From Syntrophotalea acetylenivorans (GTDB taxonomy: Bacteria; Desulfobacterota; Desulfuromonadia; Desulfuromonadales; Syntrophotaleaceae): 64,000 bases of DNA. The DNA lies in NCBI RefSeq assembly GCF_001887775.1, contig NZ_CP015519.1, positions 1,054,001-1,118,000 on the forward strand, written 5' to 3'. A program made the position numbers and the translations under genes. Position 1 is the first letter of the stretch; each line of letters starts with the position of its first letter. Below the pieces are notes generated by a model. It saw only the letters and a program-made list of their open reading frames with translations. It did not search any database and had not been told where the DNA came from. This document shows, piece by piece, positions 1 to 9,848 of this stretch.

Positions 1-551
1 AGAGTTTTACTTTCATTTTTCGACAGATATTTTGCTGGTTTGAGAAATAAAATCCCCTTTTTCTCGAAAGGTTATAGATTTTACCGAGTGAGGAGTTTTG
101 CTTTCCCGAGCACCTAGTCGCTGTTTAAAAAAGTAAAGAGGTAATTCCCTCGCAAAATCAAGAGAACAGTACGTTCGTCTAAAACCGAGCAAGGTCCTTT
201 TACACAGTCGTTGTGAATAAAAGACCTGCGCAAGACCCCTGTATTCTAACGCCCTTAAGGTCCCAATTCCTTAACCGACCTGTAACGAGCACAGGTTGTG
301 ATTGAAGAACAAGAAATCATTTAATTAAGCGCGGAATCCGCTGAAAAGTATTTTCACGAAATCGAGAATTCAGCGCCGCCGAACAATATATTGTTGGCCG
401 CTTTCCGGGGCCACAGGGAACGCCTGTAAAGCTACCATTCATCAAATGTAAGTGACTAAAAAACCCGGTTGTAAGATTCAGTAATTCAGACTTGACTAGG
501 TGTCTAATTTGAAAATCAGAGCTGGGGTGAATAGCTTTCGGCTTTCTATCC
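1..551. other. Hairpin-rich non-coding region, 3' of the element operon
   Basis: No plausible gene was found on either strand. The stretch holds a run of short inverted repeats: 193-226 (bulged stem GGTC/GACC, TTTTA/TAAAA, CACA/TGTG), 276-298 (ACCTGT/ACAGGT), 331-341 (GCGG/CCGC), 339-375 (CGCTGAA/TTCAGCG), 382-395 (a 14-bp palindrome), 396-412 (GGCC/GGCC) and 413-427 (ACAGG/CCTGT). It could be a structured RNA, recombinase-binding DNA near an element end, or simply a spacer with a terminator for the operon. None of these can be settled here. Confidence 0.4.
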
Positions 552-1916
552 CTAACTCGAAGACGGCTTTAACTTATCTAATTCCCTGTGCAGTCGTGCA
601 TTTTCCAACTGCTTCTGCGAAACCTCCGTTTGCAACTCTGCAACTTGCTCGCGCAACCTGCTTTCCTCGGTCCTCTTGTACATATCTTCTTTACCATGCG
701 TATATGACGTGTGACTGGCTGCGGCAGAATGGCCTAGCTTTGGCATCAAATCTAAGACAACTGATTTTGGATCATCAGAAAAGCCCCGTTTTTGCCTGGT
801 CTGGAGAATTTCAGTGGCGGTCTCCTTTCCAAACTTTCTTCTAATACTGTGCCCCCCAGAGCCTTTTCTTAGCCCGATCGCCTTAAATCCGTCTGCAATA
901 ATCCGCGAAATACGTTTATTTCCCAAGGGTTTGCCAGTAGTAAAGCTAATAAAAAGATGTCCTTGCGCTTTTTCCTCTCCGACGCCAAGCCGTTCCAGGA
1001 TTGGTTTGCGAACATCCTTAATAAAGCTTGCGACCCTTATAGCCAACTTAATTTTCACATCATAAGCATTCTGATAGCCAAATTTCTGTTCAGGAGGCGT
1101 AACCTCAATCTCGCGCAAACCTTGTGCTAGCGCCGAGTCAATGACTTCTTTCGAAAAGTGTTCCACCAAGAGGCTACGCACGCTTCCGCCTCGCCAGCCT
1201 ACATGCTCAATAATATCTACAATCAGGATGTTCCTCTCGGCCGACAGCGGGGCACAAAATTCCCTGAAATATCTTCGCAGCCGATTCAACTCATCGTCGG
1301 TTGCAAAATGTTGTCGTTTGTGTATCGACCTCGCTCCGGTTCTTCTAAAACAAAGCGGATAAATCGTCTTCTTAACTTCACCTTTCTTGTTAAATGCCTC
1401 AGGATCTTTCATATAATCAGGCAATTTGCTTCGAATAGGTGCTGTAGGCCACCCTATCCAACCTTCCATCAAGGCTTGGATTTCTTGTGCCCACCAATAA
1501 AATTGATAAATGACCCTTAGTTTTCTGTTAACGGTTTCCTGTGCAGTCTTTTCGGTTCGACTGCTATTTTTAGTCTTTACATTCGCCAGTTCCCAATCTT
1601 TATACTCCTCTAGGTCGCAGTCCTCTATCTCTTTCCAGAACTTCGATTTCACACGCAGGTATTCGCAAAAAGACTTTAGGGAATAAGCCACCATTTGGAT
1701 ATCTGAGAGATATGCCTGTTCGTTATCTTCAGTATTATTATGGCTCGCTAAATGCTGTTTTGCCATATAAAGCGCATACTGCGAGAACTCCTCCATGAGC
1801 TTAATTTTCTCATCGAAAAAAAGTGGCACATCACGATTTGGCACATAAGGCGCCCACACTATTTTGATCGGATATATCCGCCTTAGATCAAGCGCCTTAA
1901 TTCCTTTTTCCCCCAT
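552..1916 (-). CDS. Tyrosine recombinase (site-specific integrase), last gene of the element operon
   Basis: The 454-aa protein carries a complete tyrosine-recombinase catalytic set: Arg in GWRGG (R242), HSIR (356-359), LGH (394-396) and the presumed nucleophile Tyr405 in HTSYTH. The N-terminal 200 residues would form the core-binding part. Residues 413-450 are Glu/Lys/Gln-rich and look like a coiled coil. The start ATG follows GGGGAT and lies 11 bp after the RecJ-like gene, so it is translated from the same mRNA. It is the most canonical recombinase of the element and probably takes part in its integration or excision. Its position at the far end of the operon, away from the two other recombinases, is unusual for three-recombinase modules. 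The family is certain; its target and partners are inferred. Confidence 0.85.
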   Translation of the reverse strand: MGEKGIKALDLRRIYPIKIVWAPYVPNRDVPLFFDEKIKLMEEFSQYALYMAKQHLASHNNTEDNEQAYLSDIQMVAYSLKSFCEYLRVKSKFWKEIEDCDLEEYKDWELANVKTKNSSRTEKTAQETVNRKLRVIYQFYWWAQEIQALMEGWIGWPTAPIRSKLPDYMKDPEAFNKKGEVKKTIYPLCFRRTGARSIHKRQHFATDDELNRLRRYFREFCAPLSAERNILIVDIIEHVGWRGGSVRSLLVEHFSKEVIDSALAQGLREIEVTPPEQKFGYQNAYDVKIKLAIRVASFIKDVRKPILERLGVGEEKAQGHLFISFTTGKPLGNKRISRIIADGFKAIGLRKGSGGHSIRRKFGKETATEILQTRQKRGFSDDPKSVVLDLMPKLGHSAAASHTSYTHGKEDMYKRTEESRLREQVAELQTEVSQKQLENARLHRELDKLKPSSS

Positions 1917-1927
1917 TAAATCATCCC

Positions 1928-3715
1928 CTATTCGGCGATACCAAGAACCTTTAGTTGAAGTGTCCTATTACCCCTAAACACATTTTCAGAAAGCATATAG
2001 ACAAAAGTGTTGTCGTCCCCGACCTTCACGGGCATCTCCATGCTGTCCTCATCTACAGCGAAAAACCAAATGGCCTTATACATTTTGCCATCCATTCTAA
2101 GTTTCAATTGAAGATGGGAACCATCTCCGACCCTCTTCACATCAAGCACCGTAAATTGCCCTCTAAAGGACGGATACGGGAAGTCCTTACCCCAAGGTTC
2201 TAACGTCATTAACTTATCTACTGTTTCCAATATCAGATTACTAGCATCTAGATCACCGTCTACCCACAGGATTGGCCTGAGGAACCTGTCGCCGACCTGA
2301 AGGCTGATCGCTTCCTCATACGCGACGCTAAACTGCTCAATATCGTCTATTGAAAGAGTAGCACCTGCCGCACCCGCGTGTCCTCCAAACCCTACCAACA
2401 ACCCTTTATGATTATCTGCCACATGCTGCAATGCTTCTCTGACATGGATTCCGTCAATGCCCCTAAATGATCCACTGGCCAGGGCGCGACCATCTTTTCC
2501 AGTTACTCCATTTTGGTCTCCGTTACGTGCCCCTGCCCCTTTTGGCGAAAAGATAGCTGCAGGTTTTCCATAAGCTTCAACGACCTTGCTCGCAGTAATC
2601 CCATGAACTCCGCTGTGTCCATCGTCAACGTACACAACGATTGAATTACCTTCAATCTCTCTTGCCGCTGCAAATGCTTTTCGCCGAACTCCCCTTTCTA
2701 TATCTTTCCTTAAAGAATTTTCTTCCTTAAGAAGGTTCCACTGTTTACGCGCTGACTTGATATCCTTTGCAACTAAAAAATGAAAGCCAGCATCTGCCCA
2801 ATCAAGTCTTCCCGCTGCAGCAACCGTTGGAGCCAAGTTGAATGCAATATGTTCTGAGCACACGTCGGTCCCGATTTCTTGCCGAAACACCTTCCAACAC
2901 GCTCTCTTTTCACTGTTGATCAGTGCAAGCCCACGCTTTACCATTGCACGATTGATGTAACTCTTGTCTGGTCTCAATGCGACACAATCCGATATCGTCG
3001 CCACGGCTACGTAATCGATAATATCCACCAGGCTTGGAATCGTAGGTCGATAATTTTTCTCAAGAAGCCTCGTTCGAACTTTAGCCATTGTAAGAAAGGC
3101 CACTCCCGCCCCACAAACAAAAGGGTCATACTTTGAGTCGAATCTTGCGGGATTAACTACCGCGAAAGCAGAGGCTGGCGGCCCTTCTACCGGAACCGCA
3201 TGATGGTCTGTAACGACAACATCTTTCCCCGCTTCTGCTATCTTTTTAATCCTCTCCTGGTCACTACTTCCCTTATCTGCCGAAATAACTAACGTGGCAT
3301 CGGTTTCCAATATCCGTTCAACCACAGGCTCCGTAATTCCATATCCCTCAGTGAGCCGATGGCTAGTGACTACAGAGAGATTATTAGGATCTACTCCGAA
3401 GTGATCTACAAGCGCCGACCACAAAACAGATGCCGCTGAGATACCATCGAGGTCGTGGTCAACCGCAAGAATGCAACGCTCTCCCTCTTCGATTGCTTCG
3501 ACAATTCGATCAACGGCTTTATCCATGTCTGGGATACAGATTGGGTCATCGATATTCGCAACAGATGGCTGGAACAAGGCTTCTACACTAACGCTCTTTT
3601 CAACTCGTTTTGCAACCAGGTCCGCCAGCCAAGGCTCGACTCCTTCTCTAACCAAATCCTCAAAAACATGATCTAACCGCTGACGCTCACGCACCTCTGG
3701 AACTGGTCGTACCAC
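1928..3715 (-). CDS. RecJ-like single-strand DNA exonuclease (DHH/DHHA1/OB), element-borne
   Basis: The 595-aa protein has the RecJ motif series: DHDLDG (86-91), DKG (147-149), TDHH (169-172), ISDC with Asp243, and the DHHA1 motif GGHAGAAG (444-451). A C-terminal part from about 505 resembles the RecJ OB-fold region (motif around SHLQLKLR). RecJ enzymes degrade single-stranded DNA 5' to 3' from 5'-phosphorylated ends in mismatch repair, base-excision repair and RecF-type recombination. Length matches bacterial RecJ (about 570-600 aa), and all metal-binding positions I can place are present, so it is probably active. It diverges clearly from the host recJ stub (DHDLDG against GDYDVDG). Start GTG follows GGGAGG. 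It sits between the RecD-like fusion gene and an integrase. Because the element destroys host recJ, this gene may replace the lost function (inference). Confidence 0.85.
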   Translation of the reverse strand: MVRPVPEVRERQRLDHVFEDLVREGVEPWLADLVAKRVEKSVSVEALFQPSVANIDDPICIPDMDKAVDRIVEAIEEGERCILAVDHDLDGISAASVLWSALVDHFGVDPNNLSVVTSHRLTEGYGITEPVVERILETDATLVISADKGSSDQERIKKIAEAGKDVVVTDHHAVPVEGPPASAFAVVNPARFDSKYDPFVCGAGVAFLTMAKVRTRLLEKNYRPTIPSLVDIIDYVAVATISDCVALRPDKSYINRAMVKRGLALINSEKRACWKVFRQEIGTDVCSEHIAFNLAPTVAAAGRLDWADAGFHFLVAKDIKSARKQWNLLKEENSLRKDIERGVRRKAFAAAREIEGNSIVVYVDDGHSGVHGITASKVVEAYGKPAAIFSPKGAGARNGDQNGVTGKDGRALASGSFRGIDGIHVREALQHVADNHKGLLVGFGGHAGAAGATLSIDDIEQFSVAYEEAISLQVGDRFLRPILWVDGDLDASNLILETVDKLMTLEPWGKDFPYPSFRGQFTVLDVKRVGDGSHLQLKLRMDGKMYKAIWFFAVDEDSMEMPVKVGDDNTFVYMLSENVFRGNRTLQLKVLGIAE

Positions 3716-3745
3716 TTTGCCTCCCGTTCTTTATTAAATTAGTCT

Positions 3746-6313
3746 TTAGTTAAATTTCAAACCAACAATGCGATCAAAAGCACGGGGTGGGGTTGTCACT
3801 TCCCTTGCAAATACTCCCTTGTCTCCAACCAGTACTACTTGTTTTTGCGCACTGGTAACCGCTGTATACAACCAAGAATTATCAATGACTCTGTTGTCAC
3901 CCGTTTCTGCTACAGCTACTATTACACGTTCAAATTGTGAGTCCTGTATCTCATTACAGGTAATCGCATAGCCAAGGGAAATATTAGCGAGGTCGCTTTC
4001 GTGCACATTAACTAGCCTCCCTTCAAAATCAATCTTGGCAACGTACCGAACCTCAAGTCCGTCGTCTGTTATATCCCAAATATGACGTTCAAATATTTCT
4101 GTCACGATCCCGAGCATTCCGTCGAAGAGATCACGAGAATGATCACTCATCGAATGCCATAAAACTGGATCACCAACTGTGACCTCTTCACTACCGGTCA
4201 AGGCATTACAATTTTGCAAATTTAAAACTGGCGTTTCAAGACTTTGATATTCCCGTAATTCACGATGCTCCTTATGGAGTGCCTGGTTGAGGTGTTCACA
4301 AATACCGTTCGTCGCAGCTACAATTTGTACATCACCGTACTCTTTGCTCTCCCGGTAGACCCTCAAGATATTTTGAACGGTCGTTTCAACGCATGTACTT
4401 TCAAGAAAGCTGACCCCCACCTTCCGTTTTCTAAGCCCAACAAAGTTTTCGATTTCAGGAAATGTCAGAGATCGAATTGCATTGGCTACTTGGGGAATGC
4501 CTGTTTCTAACTCTGGTGGATGCATCGTTACTAATTCCACCTGAGGAATATGCATTACGCCTTCCATGGCATGAAATACTAGGCCAGGCCCCTTTGGAAA
4601 AAACCGATAACTATCTCCGATGAAGCATATGCGGACAGTTCTTGGAAGCTTTTTCAGAACTCGATAGGCAACTGCCACATCCAACGCGTTCGCTTCGTCA
4701 ATAAACAACCACGCGTTTTGTGCAATTCCACCTTCATCAAGTTTTTTTAGAAACTTGCCAATACTGATTGGTTCAATTCCTGTAAGTTCTTGCCTTCTTT
4801 TCGTTGCGAGCCCAGTCAAAGCTAGAAAATAAATAGTTGCTCTATCCCCAATTTGGTCAAAGATCGCTTTTAAGATATGGGATTTGCAAACACCGAGCCC
4901 ACCGAAAATACAACTTACGGGATTTTCAAGTACTGTCCGTACTGCCTTAAGTTGCTCGGAGTTTAACGGATAGCCAACGGTCTCTACAAATTTATTAAGA
5001 CGATTTTCATCGAACTCTACTGTTAGGAGAGCCTGCCCCTTCTCTAACATTTTTGCTCGCTCAAGAATTTCTTTTTGGACGTGCTGTTCGACTACAAACG
5101 CCCACTCTAGTTGCACTAAGTCACGATCCTTCCATTCAACAATCCGATCCTGACAAGTCGTTAGTGCATCCTCAATCTGAACTGGCACTCCCAGAAGTTG
5201 TTCAATATCATTTTCTAGTGCATCCAACTGTACTGCTGTATGCCCATTGTCGTAATAGAAATAGCAAACCGTTTCCACCGCAGCAGCAATTCTACGCTTG
5301 TCATTTCCTAGTATCCCAATGGCATTGGCTAGCTGATCGACCTCTTTCCAGCTTTTAAAAGCAAGCAAACGGTATGGATCATCGGAAATTTTTTCAATAG
5401 CTTTCTTGCCCCAAAATCCAACAATCTTTTTTGCTAGTATTGGATTCGCATTGCAGCTTCTTAGCCATTCCATCACCCGAAACTCAAAGCAATATTCCTG
5501 CCACCCTTCAACCAACATCTCTACTATTGGGGCAGAAAGTAACCTGCCACCTTTGTAACTAATTGCTTCAACATTTCCCTGTTCAAGCACCTCTCCAAGC
5601 TGGTCTCCAAAAGCAAAATAAAGACTATCTGCGATTCTCGAGTTAATCCCTGGAAAGCGGTTATTAAGCGCGAGGAATAAAATGAGATTTCGCCCCATAG
5701 GCATTAGTCGATCACAATCATCAGCGACAAAAACTTCGTCAAAATAAGGATCTGGTATCAAACATCCCTTAATATCCCATACTTCACCAACTGCGGGCAG
5801 CACCGGCACCAGGTCACGTGTTGCTTTCACATAATATTTCAGGGCATCACTACCCGTGGATTTAACGCAAAAAACAACTTCTGATGGATTGTAACGTGGG
5901 ATACTAACCACATACCCTTCTATATCATTTTGTTCTGAATACCCTTGTTCAAAACGTGCGTCGTACTCATCCGCCTTCTTTTTGGAAACTCCGTGTATGC
6001 TGCCATAGTCCCCCTTGGCACGTACCACATTGATATGGGCACCATACTTTGTCGCCAACTGATGATACGGGCGCAGCTCCCTTCGTATCACAAATGTATT
6101 GGCAACAACGACATCTTCTCCCTTAGCAAGCAACCGTTCGGTTTCCTGATGGCACCAGCGATGGGCTTCCCCTAGTTTAGATCCATCAAAGCGATATTCT
6201 CCATCCGGGCCGACGAAGTACTGGTCAGCTTCAACCAGTGTCCCCGGATACATTTTCGCCAAGGTGGTTTTCCCACTCCCAGGCTTCCCTCGTATCAAAG
6301 TCAGAGTTGCCAT
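3746..6313 (-). CDS. Polynucleotide-kinase-like domain fused to a degenerate RecD2-like helicase
   Basis: 855 aa. Residues 1-125 form a P-loop kinase of the AAA_33/N4BP2 type: an intact Walker A GKPGSGKTT (9-17), EADQYF, an AH.WC motif and a SIHGV motif, typical of 5'-OH polynucleotide kinase-like folds. From about 290 it follows RecD2: a helix-hairpin-helix region (DDPYRLLAF, GHTA near 357), then SF1 helicase motifs. These motifs are altered: Walker A reads GGLGVCKS (471-478, Cys476 for the usual Gly), the usual KSQG is EIQD near 788-791, and YTAxTRA reads YTAVTSA (836-842, Ser841 for the Arg). Walker B FIDEA (537-541) is kept. The helicase half may be weak or a structural pseudo-helicase, while the kinase half looks intact. 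It lies 4 bp after the 133-aa gene. A DNA-end-processing role with the RecJ-like protein is inferred from context. Confidence 0.75.
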   Translation of the reverse strand: MATLTLIRGKPGSGKTTLAKMYPGTLVEADQYFVGPDGEYRFDGSKLGEAHRWCHQETERLLAKGEDVVVANTFVIRRELRPYHQLATKYGAHINVVRAKGDYGSIHGVSKKKADEYDARFEQGYSEQNDIEGYVVSIPRYNPSEVVFCVKSTGSDALKYYVKATRDLVPVLPAVGEVWDIKGCLIPDPYFDEVFVADDCDRLMPMGRNLILFLALNNRFPGINSRIADSLYFAFGDQLGEVLEQGNVEAISYKGGRLLSAPIVEMLVEGWQEYCFEFRVMEWLRSCNANPILAKKIVGFWGKKAIEKISDDPYRLLAFKSWKEVDQLANAIGILGNDKRRIAAAVETVCYFYYDNGHTAVQLDALENDIEQLLGVPVQIEDALTTCQDRIVEWKDRDLVQLEWAFVVEQHVQKEILERAKMLEKGQALLTVEFDENRLNKFVETVGYPLNSEQLKAVRTVLENPVSCIFGGLGVCKSHILKAIFDQIGDRATIYFLALTGLATKRRQELTGIEPISIGKFLKKLDEGGIAQNAWLFIDEANALDVAVAYRVLKKLPRTVRICFIGDSYRFFPKGPGLVFHAMEGVMHIPQVELVTMHPPELETGIPQVANAIRSLTFPEIENFVGLRKRKVGVSFLESTCVETTVQNILRVYRESKEYGDVQIVAATNGICEHLNQALHKEHRELREYQSLETPVLNLQNCNALTGSEEVTVGDPVLWHSMSDHSRDLFDGMLGIVTEIFERHIWDITDDGLEVRYVAKIDFEGRLVNVHESDLANISLGYAITCNEIQDSQFERVIVAVAETGDNRVIDNSWLYTAVTSAQKQVVLVGDKGVFAREVTTPPRAFDRIVGLKFN

Positions 6314-6317
6314 TGTT

Positions 6318-6719
6318 CTACGGCCTCAAAATTCGCCCAGCCCCAAGGAACCATTCTTCGATTTGGTATTGTTGTCTCGTTGCATTAACCTCAACTTTTA
6401 GAGCGTCAGCCTGGTTTGCGAGTTCTTGTATTTCTGGCATTAACGCCTTAGCGCCCTCCGTTTTATGATCAACACCCCTTTTTGTCCGAGAAACTTTTTC
6501 CAACCTATCATCCAGATAAGCTAGAGCCGCTTTTACTCCTTCATGATATTTTGCGTTCTTCCCAACGTTAAGAACATGGACCAGCGTTTGGTCCCGGTTT
6601 ACTTTTCCGCGATTATTGAGTTTCACTTTCTTCAAAGGTACAGTTTTGGCGTACTCCCACACTAACTGCGCTCTCAACTTACCCCACTCTTTATCGGTTA
6701 CCCCCCCTGGCCTTATCAT
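6318..6719 (-). CDS. Small element protein, function unknown (133 aa)
   Basis: I do not recognise a family. The protein is basic in its first half (KKVKLNNRGKVNRDQT) and helical in its second, with an Ala/Glu/Leu-rich stretch around 90-118. Its ATG overlaps the stop of the preceding gene (ATGA), and a GAGGGG ribosome-binding site lies just upstream, so translation is probably coupled. Small proteins of this size accompany the recombinases of Tn554-like and GInt-like elements, but assignment to such a partner is only positional. Confidence 0.6.
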   Translation of the reverse strand: MIRPGGVTDKEWGKLRAQLVWEYAKTVPLKKVKLNNRGKVNRDQTLVHVLNVGKNAKYHEGVKAALAYLDDRLEKVSRTKRGVDHKTEGAKALMPEIQELANQADALKVEVNATRQQYQIEEWFLGAGRILRP

Positions 6720-7387
6720 CCCCCCTCCTCTACAGGACGCAACCCAAATTTTTCTGCAAATTGCTTTCGTAAACTTGATATTTCCACGTCTTTAGACGCA
6801 ATTACAACAGTCATTCTCTTTACAGTCTCTTCATGTGCGGCCTTCGCCTCAGACAGCGCTCTTTCGAGATCCTTGACCTGTTTTTCCATTTTGGCCATTT
6901 TGTCCAGTGCTTCCACCACATAAGCACCCTCTTCTTGTGCAACTGCTTCCAAGTGACTTACTTCCGCCTTCAATTGCTTCAGCAAATCCTTTTGGTTTTC
7001 CTTCGCTAACTGGTCTGCCTCGGTCTTTTTGATCGCCTTAAACAGGGCTTTCGCTTTTGCATGTTCCGTCGGGCGACTCTTTAAGGAATCAGGCCCATGC
7101 GACGAAAACGCTCCGTGACGACTAATTATCTCGGATATATTGTGATCGCAGTTGCAATAGCGTTTTTCCTTGGAAGTATCAGTCGTCCACTTAGCGAACG
7201 CCAGCTCATTTTTTGGAACAAAATCGAGCTGTCGTGCTCCCGTTTCAGAGTCTCGAATCACTTCGCCATCCCGGTTACATTTCCACGGCAGGCCGTGTGC
7301 TACATACTCACGTAGCACTCGGAGTTTAAGATTAATATTTTCCGTAGCCTTAGCCTTAGATACCTCGAAAATTTTTAGCGCCGCCAT
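6716..7387 (-). CDS. Coiled-coil accessory protein of the recombinase module (TnpC-like?)
   Basis: 223 aa. The first 110 residues are basic and mixed, with a small Cys cluster (YCNCDHN) and an R-rich segment that could bind DNA. Residues 110-215 are a long charged coiled coil (KAIKKTEADQL through SSLRKQF). It starts 3 bp after the large recombinase stop, with AAGGAG as ribosome-binding site. Its position directly behind two recombinase genes and its helical make-up are like the small TnpC-type proteins of Tn554-family transposons. That resemblance is positional and compositional, not a sequence match I can demonstrate. Confidence 0.6.
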   Translation of the reverse strand: MAALKIFEVSKAKATENINLKLRVLREYVAHGLPWKCNRDGEVIRDSETGARQLDFVPKNELAFAKWTTDTSKEKRYCNCDHNISEIISRHGAFSSHGPDSLKSRPTEHAKAKALFKAIKKTEADQLAKENQKDLLKQLKAEVSHLEAVAQEEGAYVVEALDKMAKMEKQVKDLERALSEAKAAHEETVKRMTVVIASKDVEISSLRKQFAEKFGLRPVEEGG

Positions 7388-7390
7388 GAC

Positions 7391-9835
7391 TTACTCCTTA
7401 TCCAATGCAGAGGCTAACTGCGCAAAGTTGCTAGCCAATAAACGCAAAAACTCCCGATTTTGATCCGCCAACTTCTTCTCCGCTTCAATCACTCTCTCAA
7501 GTAGTTGAAGTTCGGCCTTAGCGGCATGGCGCACTACCAAAGGCGTTCCATAATCTTCGATCTGCTCTCTCAACTCCTCCACTTGCTCTTTCAGTAAGCA
7601 AATGTTTGTCTCACCACTGTCATGGTGAATACAGCTTTGGCATTGGCTCGGTGATGCATCTTCAGTATGTCGAAAACCATCTTCTTCTCGATAACATTTA
7701 GACATCCGACGCGTTCTATCGTTATCGCCGTTATTACACCCGCCATGCTCATAAGCTGTTCGTTGATAACCCCGTCTTAGTAGGCTATCCCCAACAATCT
7801 CTGCTAGTTCAGTTAGGTCCTTTTCGTTGAAGTTCACTTTTTGAGAAAGCACTCTGTAGAGACGCAGAACGATTCTGGGCCAATGACCTCCGAGCCTTTC
7901 ACCCTTAAGTATTTGAAGCACGTTTTCAAGAAAGGCTTCTCCTCGGACGTCCTCCAATTCCTCCATTTCGTTTATTGTATGTTCCTCCATTCGACTGCGA
8001 TAAATTTTTTCGATTTTATCGGCATCTTCTCGCAATACTGGATCAGTGACATAAACCACCGTCATTCCAGGATCGAATTGCCGCAATTGGTGTTGAAGCG
8101 CCAAAAGTTTCGGATTGTCATACCGGTAAAAATATAGTAGTGCAAAAAATCTACGAAACGGGTGGGATCGATGGTCGAAGCGTAAATCCTTTACGCCAGC
8201 TCGCCGCAGGAAACCTTCTGAATTTGCATTATAACTATAACTTACCGGGTCTTTAGTAAAGGATGCTGGAGTAAGGACCCTGAACACAAACAGCTTGTCC
8301 TTTCTTGCTGTTTTAATATCAGATTCATAAGTCTTTTTATTTGCATACAGAGGCCTAAATATTTGGCTCAATTCTTCCATGACGCATACTGAATCTTTAA
8401 CAAGATTATTAATATAGAAGATGCACCAATCTTTAACCGTTTTTTCGACGTAAATATCGCACAATCTTAGCTCAGGGTTTTCTTCATCATTCTTTATACA
8501 ACCAAAATAAAAACCATACGGCAAAGTCCCTTGACCTATAACCTCATTGAGACGGCGTCCATGATTGGTCGCTATCATAATGAAACACGCGGTCATTGTA
8601 TGGCGTATGAGTTCATCCACACATGGCGTGTCTTTTTCATTGTAAGCCTGAGACCTACGATCTAAAACTACCCCTTTAAATGGCAACCCATATTGTAAGC
8701 ACAGTTCGCTAACACGCTCCTTCAGTGTTAGATCATTCGATAATTTTTCCCTTAACCATTTATCGCTGCATTCTTCGAGTTCACAAGTCAACTCCTCCAA
8801 TCGTTGACGGTAAGCCTGAAGTATTGCCTGCACTCCCGGCCAATAATCGTAAATCCAAGCAAGCGACTCCTTAAAAAGTTTTATCGCATCATCCAACGTC
8901 AGATTCAGAGTTCTGCCAGAGTCAACTGTATTGCCTGCCACTTTTTTGGCAAGCTTATGAGCATTCGGGAAAGGCTTCACAACAGCTTGGTCAATCTCAG
9001 ACGGAAGTTTGTACAATCTGTTTAACGCTTTGATGACAGAATAGGCCTCCATGTAACTAAGGGAATCTTTGGCCTTACCATCCGATTGCCGATGATTATT
9101 ACTAAACTCACTACCATGAAACCTTAATAGTTCGGCACAAAACCATTCAGGGGCCTGGTTTCGATTTAGAGGAATCCCTAAAGTTTCTTCAAAAAACTTA
9201 TCTCTTATTTTTACATATTTGTTACCACTTTCCTCCCATGAAGAACATACATCTTTTATATTAATATCACCTCGGTCTAGACTTTTGATAACCACACGCA
9301 ATTCGGGTTCAATGTCAAACAATCCAGTCCAACCTTTGAAATTTTCAAAGTCAGTTAAAAAATCATCAAAATCAGAACGAGTCAAACTACTAACCCTGTA
9401 AACGCCCTTTTTCTGAAACATCCAAGAAAGAAAGCGCATCAGATGATTAAAGTTTTGCGTCATTTCAGAAGCTTTTTTGGTACTACTTCTAAAGGTATTA
9501 TCTATGTCATTGAGATAAACCTTTGCCAATAGCGTTAAATGAGGAAAATGCGTAATCGGCAACAAGCCTTCGAATATGGAAAGAGGCCCACCGCACCTCA
9601 ACATAATTTGGTCAAGATCCCAAATCTTAGTGTCTTCTTTTCGACGGTCTACTTTAACATCGATTACTACTTGATTCTCCGACCAATCACTGAGGTATCC
9701 CCTACTTTTTATACTTTCCAATAACTCCCGCTCGTCCTTTAATCCTGTTGCACATTCTACCAAGACCTCCTCTCTATATTTATCTTTCTGACTTTTATTT
9801 AAATTCCGAAAAATCTCTATATCTGGCACAGGCAT
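7391..9835 (-). CDS. Large tyrosine recombinase with Cys-rich C-terminal segment
   Basis: 814 aa. The catalytic signature is complete: Arg in NHGRRLNE (427/428), HPFR (558-561), His582 in LQHQL and the presumed nucleophile Tyr595 in VVYVTD. This places it with the large TnpB-like recombinases of multi-integrase elements. After the catalytic domain there is a candidate zinc-binding segment with Cys700, Cys714, Cys732, Cys735 and Cys746, then a coiled coil from about 748 to 810. The first 300 residues are an N-terminal arm and core-binding region. Start ATG follows AAAAAGGAG and lies 13 bp after the 615-aa gene. It is the better candidate for strand cleavage of the two recombinases adjacent to the recJ junction. 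Confidence 0.85.
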   Translation of the reverse strand: MPVPDIEIFRNLNKSQKDKYREEVLVECATGLKDERELLESIKSRGYLSDWSENQVVIDVKVDRRKEDTKIWDLDQIMLRCGGPLSIFEGLLPITHFPHLTLLAKVYLNDIDNTFRSSTKKASEMTQNFNHLMRFLSWMFQKKGVYRVSSLTRSDFDDFLTDFENFKGWTGLFDIEPELRVVIKSLDRGDINIKDVCSSWEESGNKYVKIRDKFFEETLGIPLNRNQAPEWFCAELLRFHGSEFSNNHRQSDGKAKDSLSYMEAYSVIKALNRLYKLPSEIDQAVVKPFPNAHKLAKKVAGNTVDSGRTLNLTLDDAIKLFKESLAWIYDYWPGVQAILQAYRQRLEELTCELEECSDKWLREKLSNDLTLKERVSELCLQYGLPFKGVVLDRRSQAYNEKDTPCVDELIRHTMTACFIMIATNHGRRLNEVIGQGTLPYGFYFGCIKNDEENPELRLCDIYVEKTVKDWCIFYINNLVKDSVCVMEELSQIFRPLYANKKTYESDIKTARKDKLFVFRVLTPASFTKDPVSYSYNANSEGFLRRAGVKDLRFDHRSHPFRRFFALLYFYRYDNPKLLALQHQLRQFDPGMTVVYVTDPVLREDADKIEKIYRSRMEEHTINEMEELEDVRGEAFLENVLQILKGERLGGHWPRIVLRLYRVLSQKVNFNEKDLTELAEIVGDSLLRRGYQRTAYEHGGCNNGDNDRTRRMSKCYREEDGFRHTEDASPSQCQSCIHHDSGETNICLLKEQVEELREQIEDYGTPLVVRHAAKAELQLLERVIEAEKKLADQNREFLRLLASNFAQLASALDKE

Positions 9836-9848
9836 AACAGGCTCCTTT

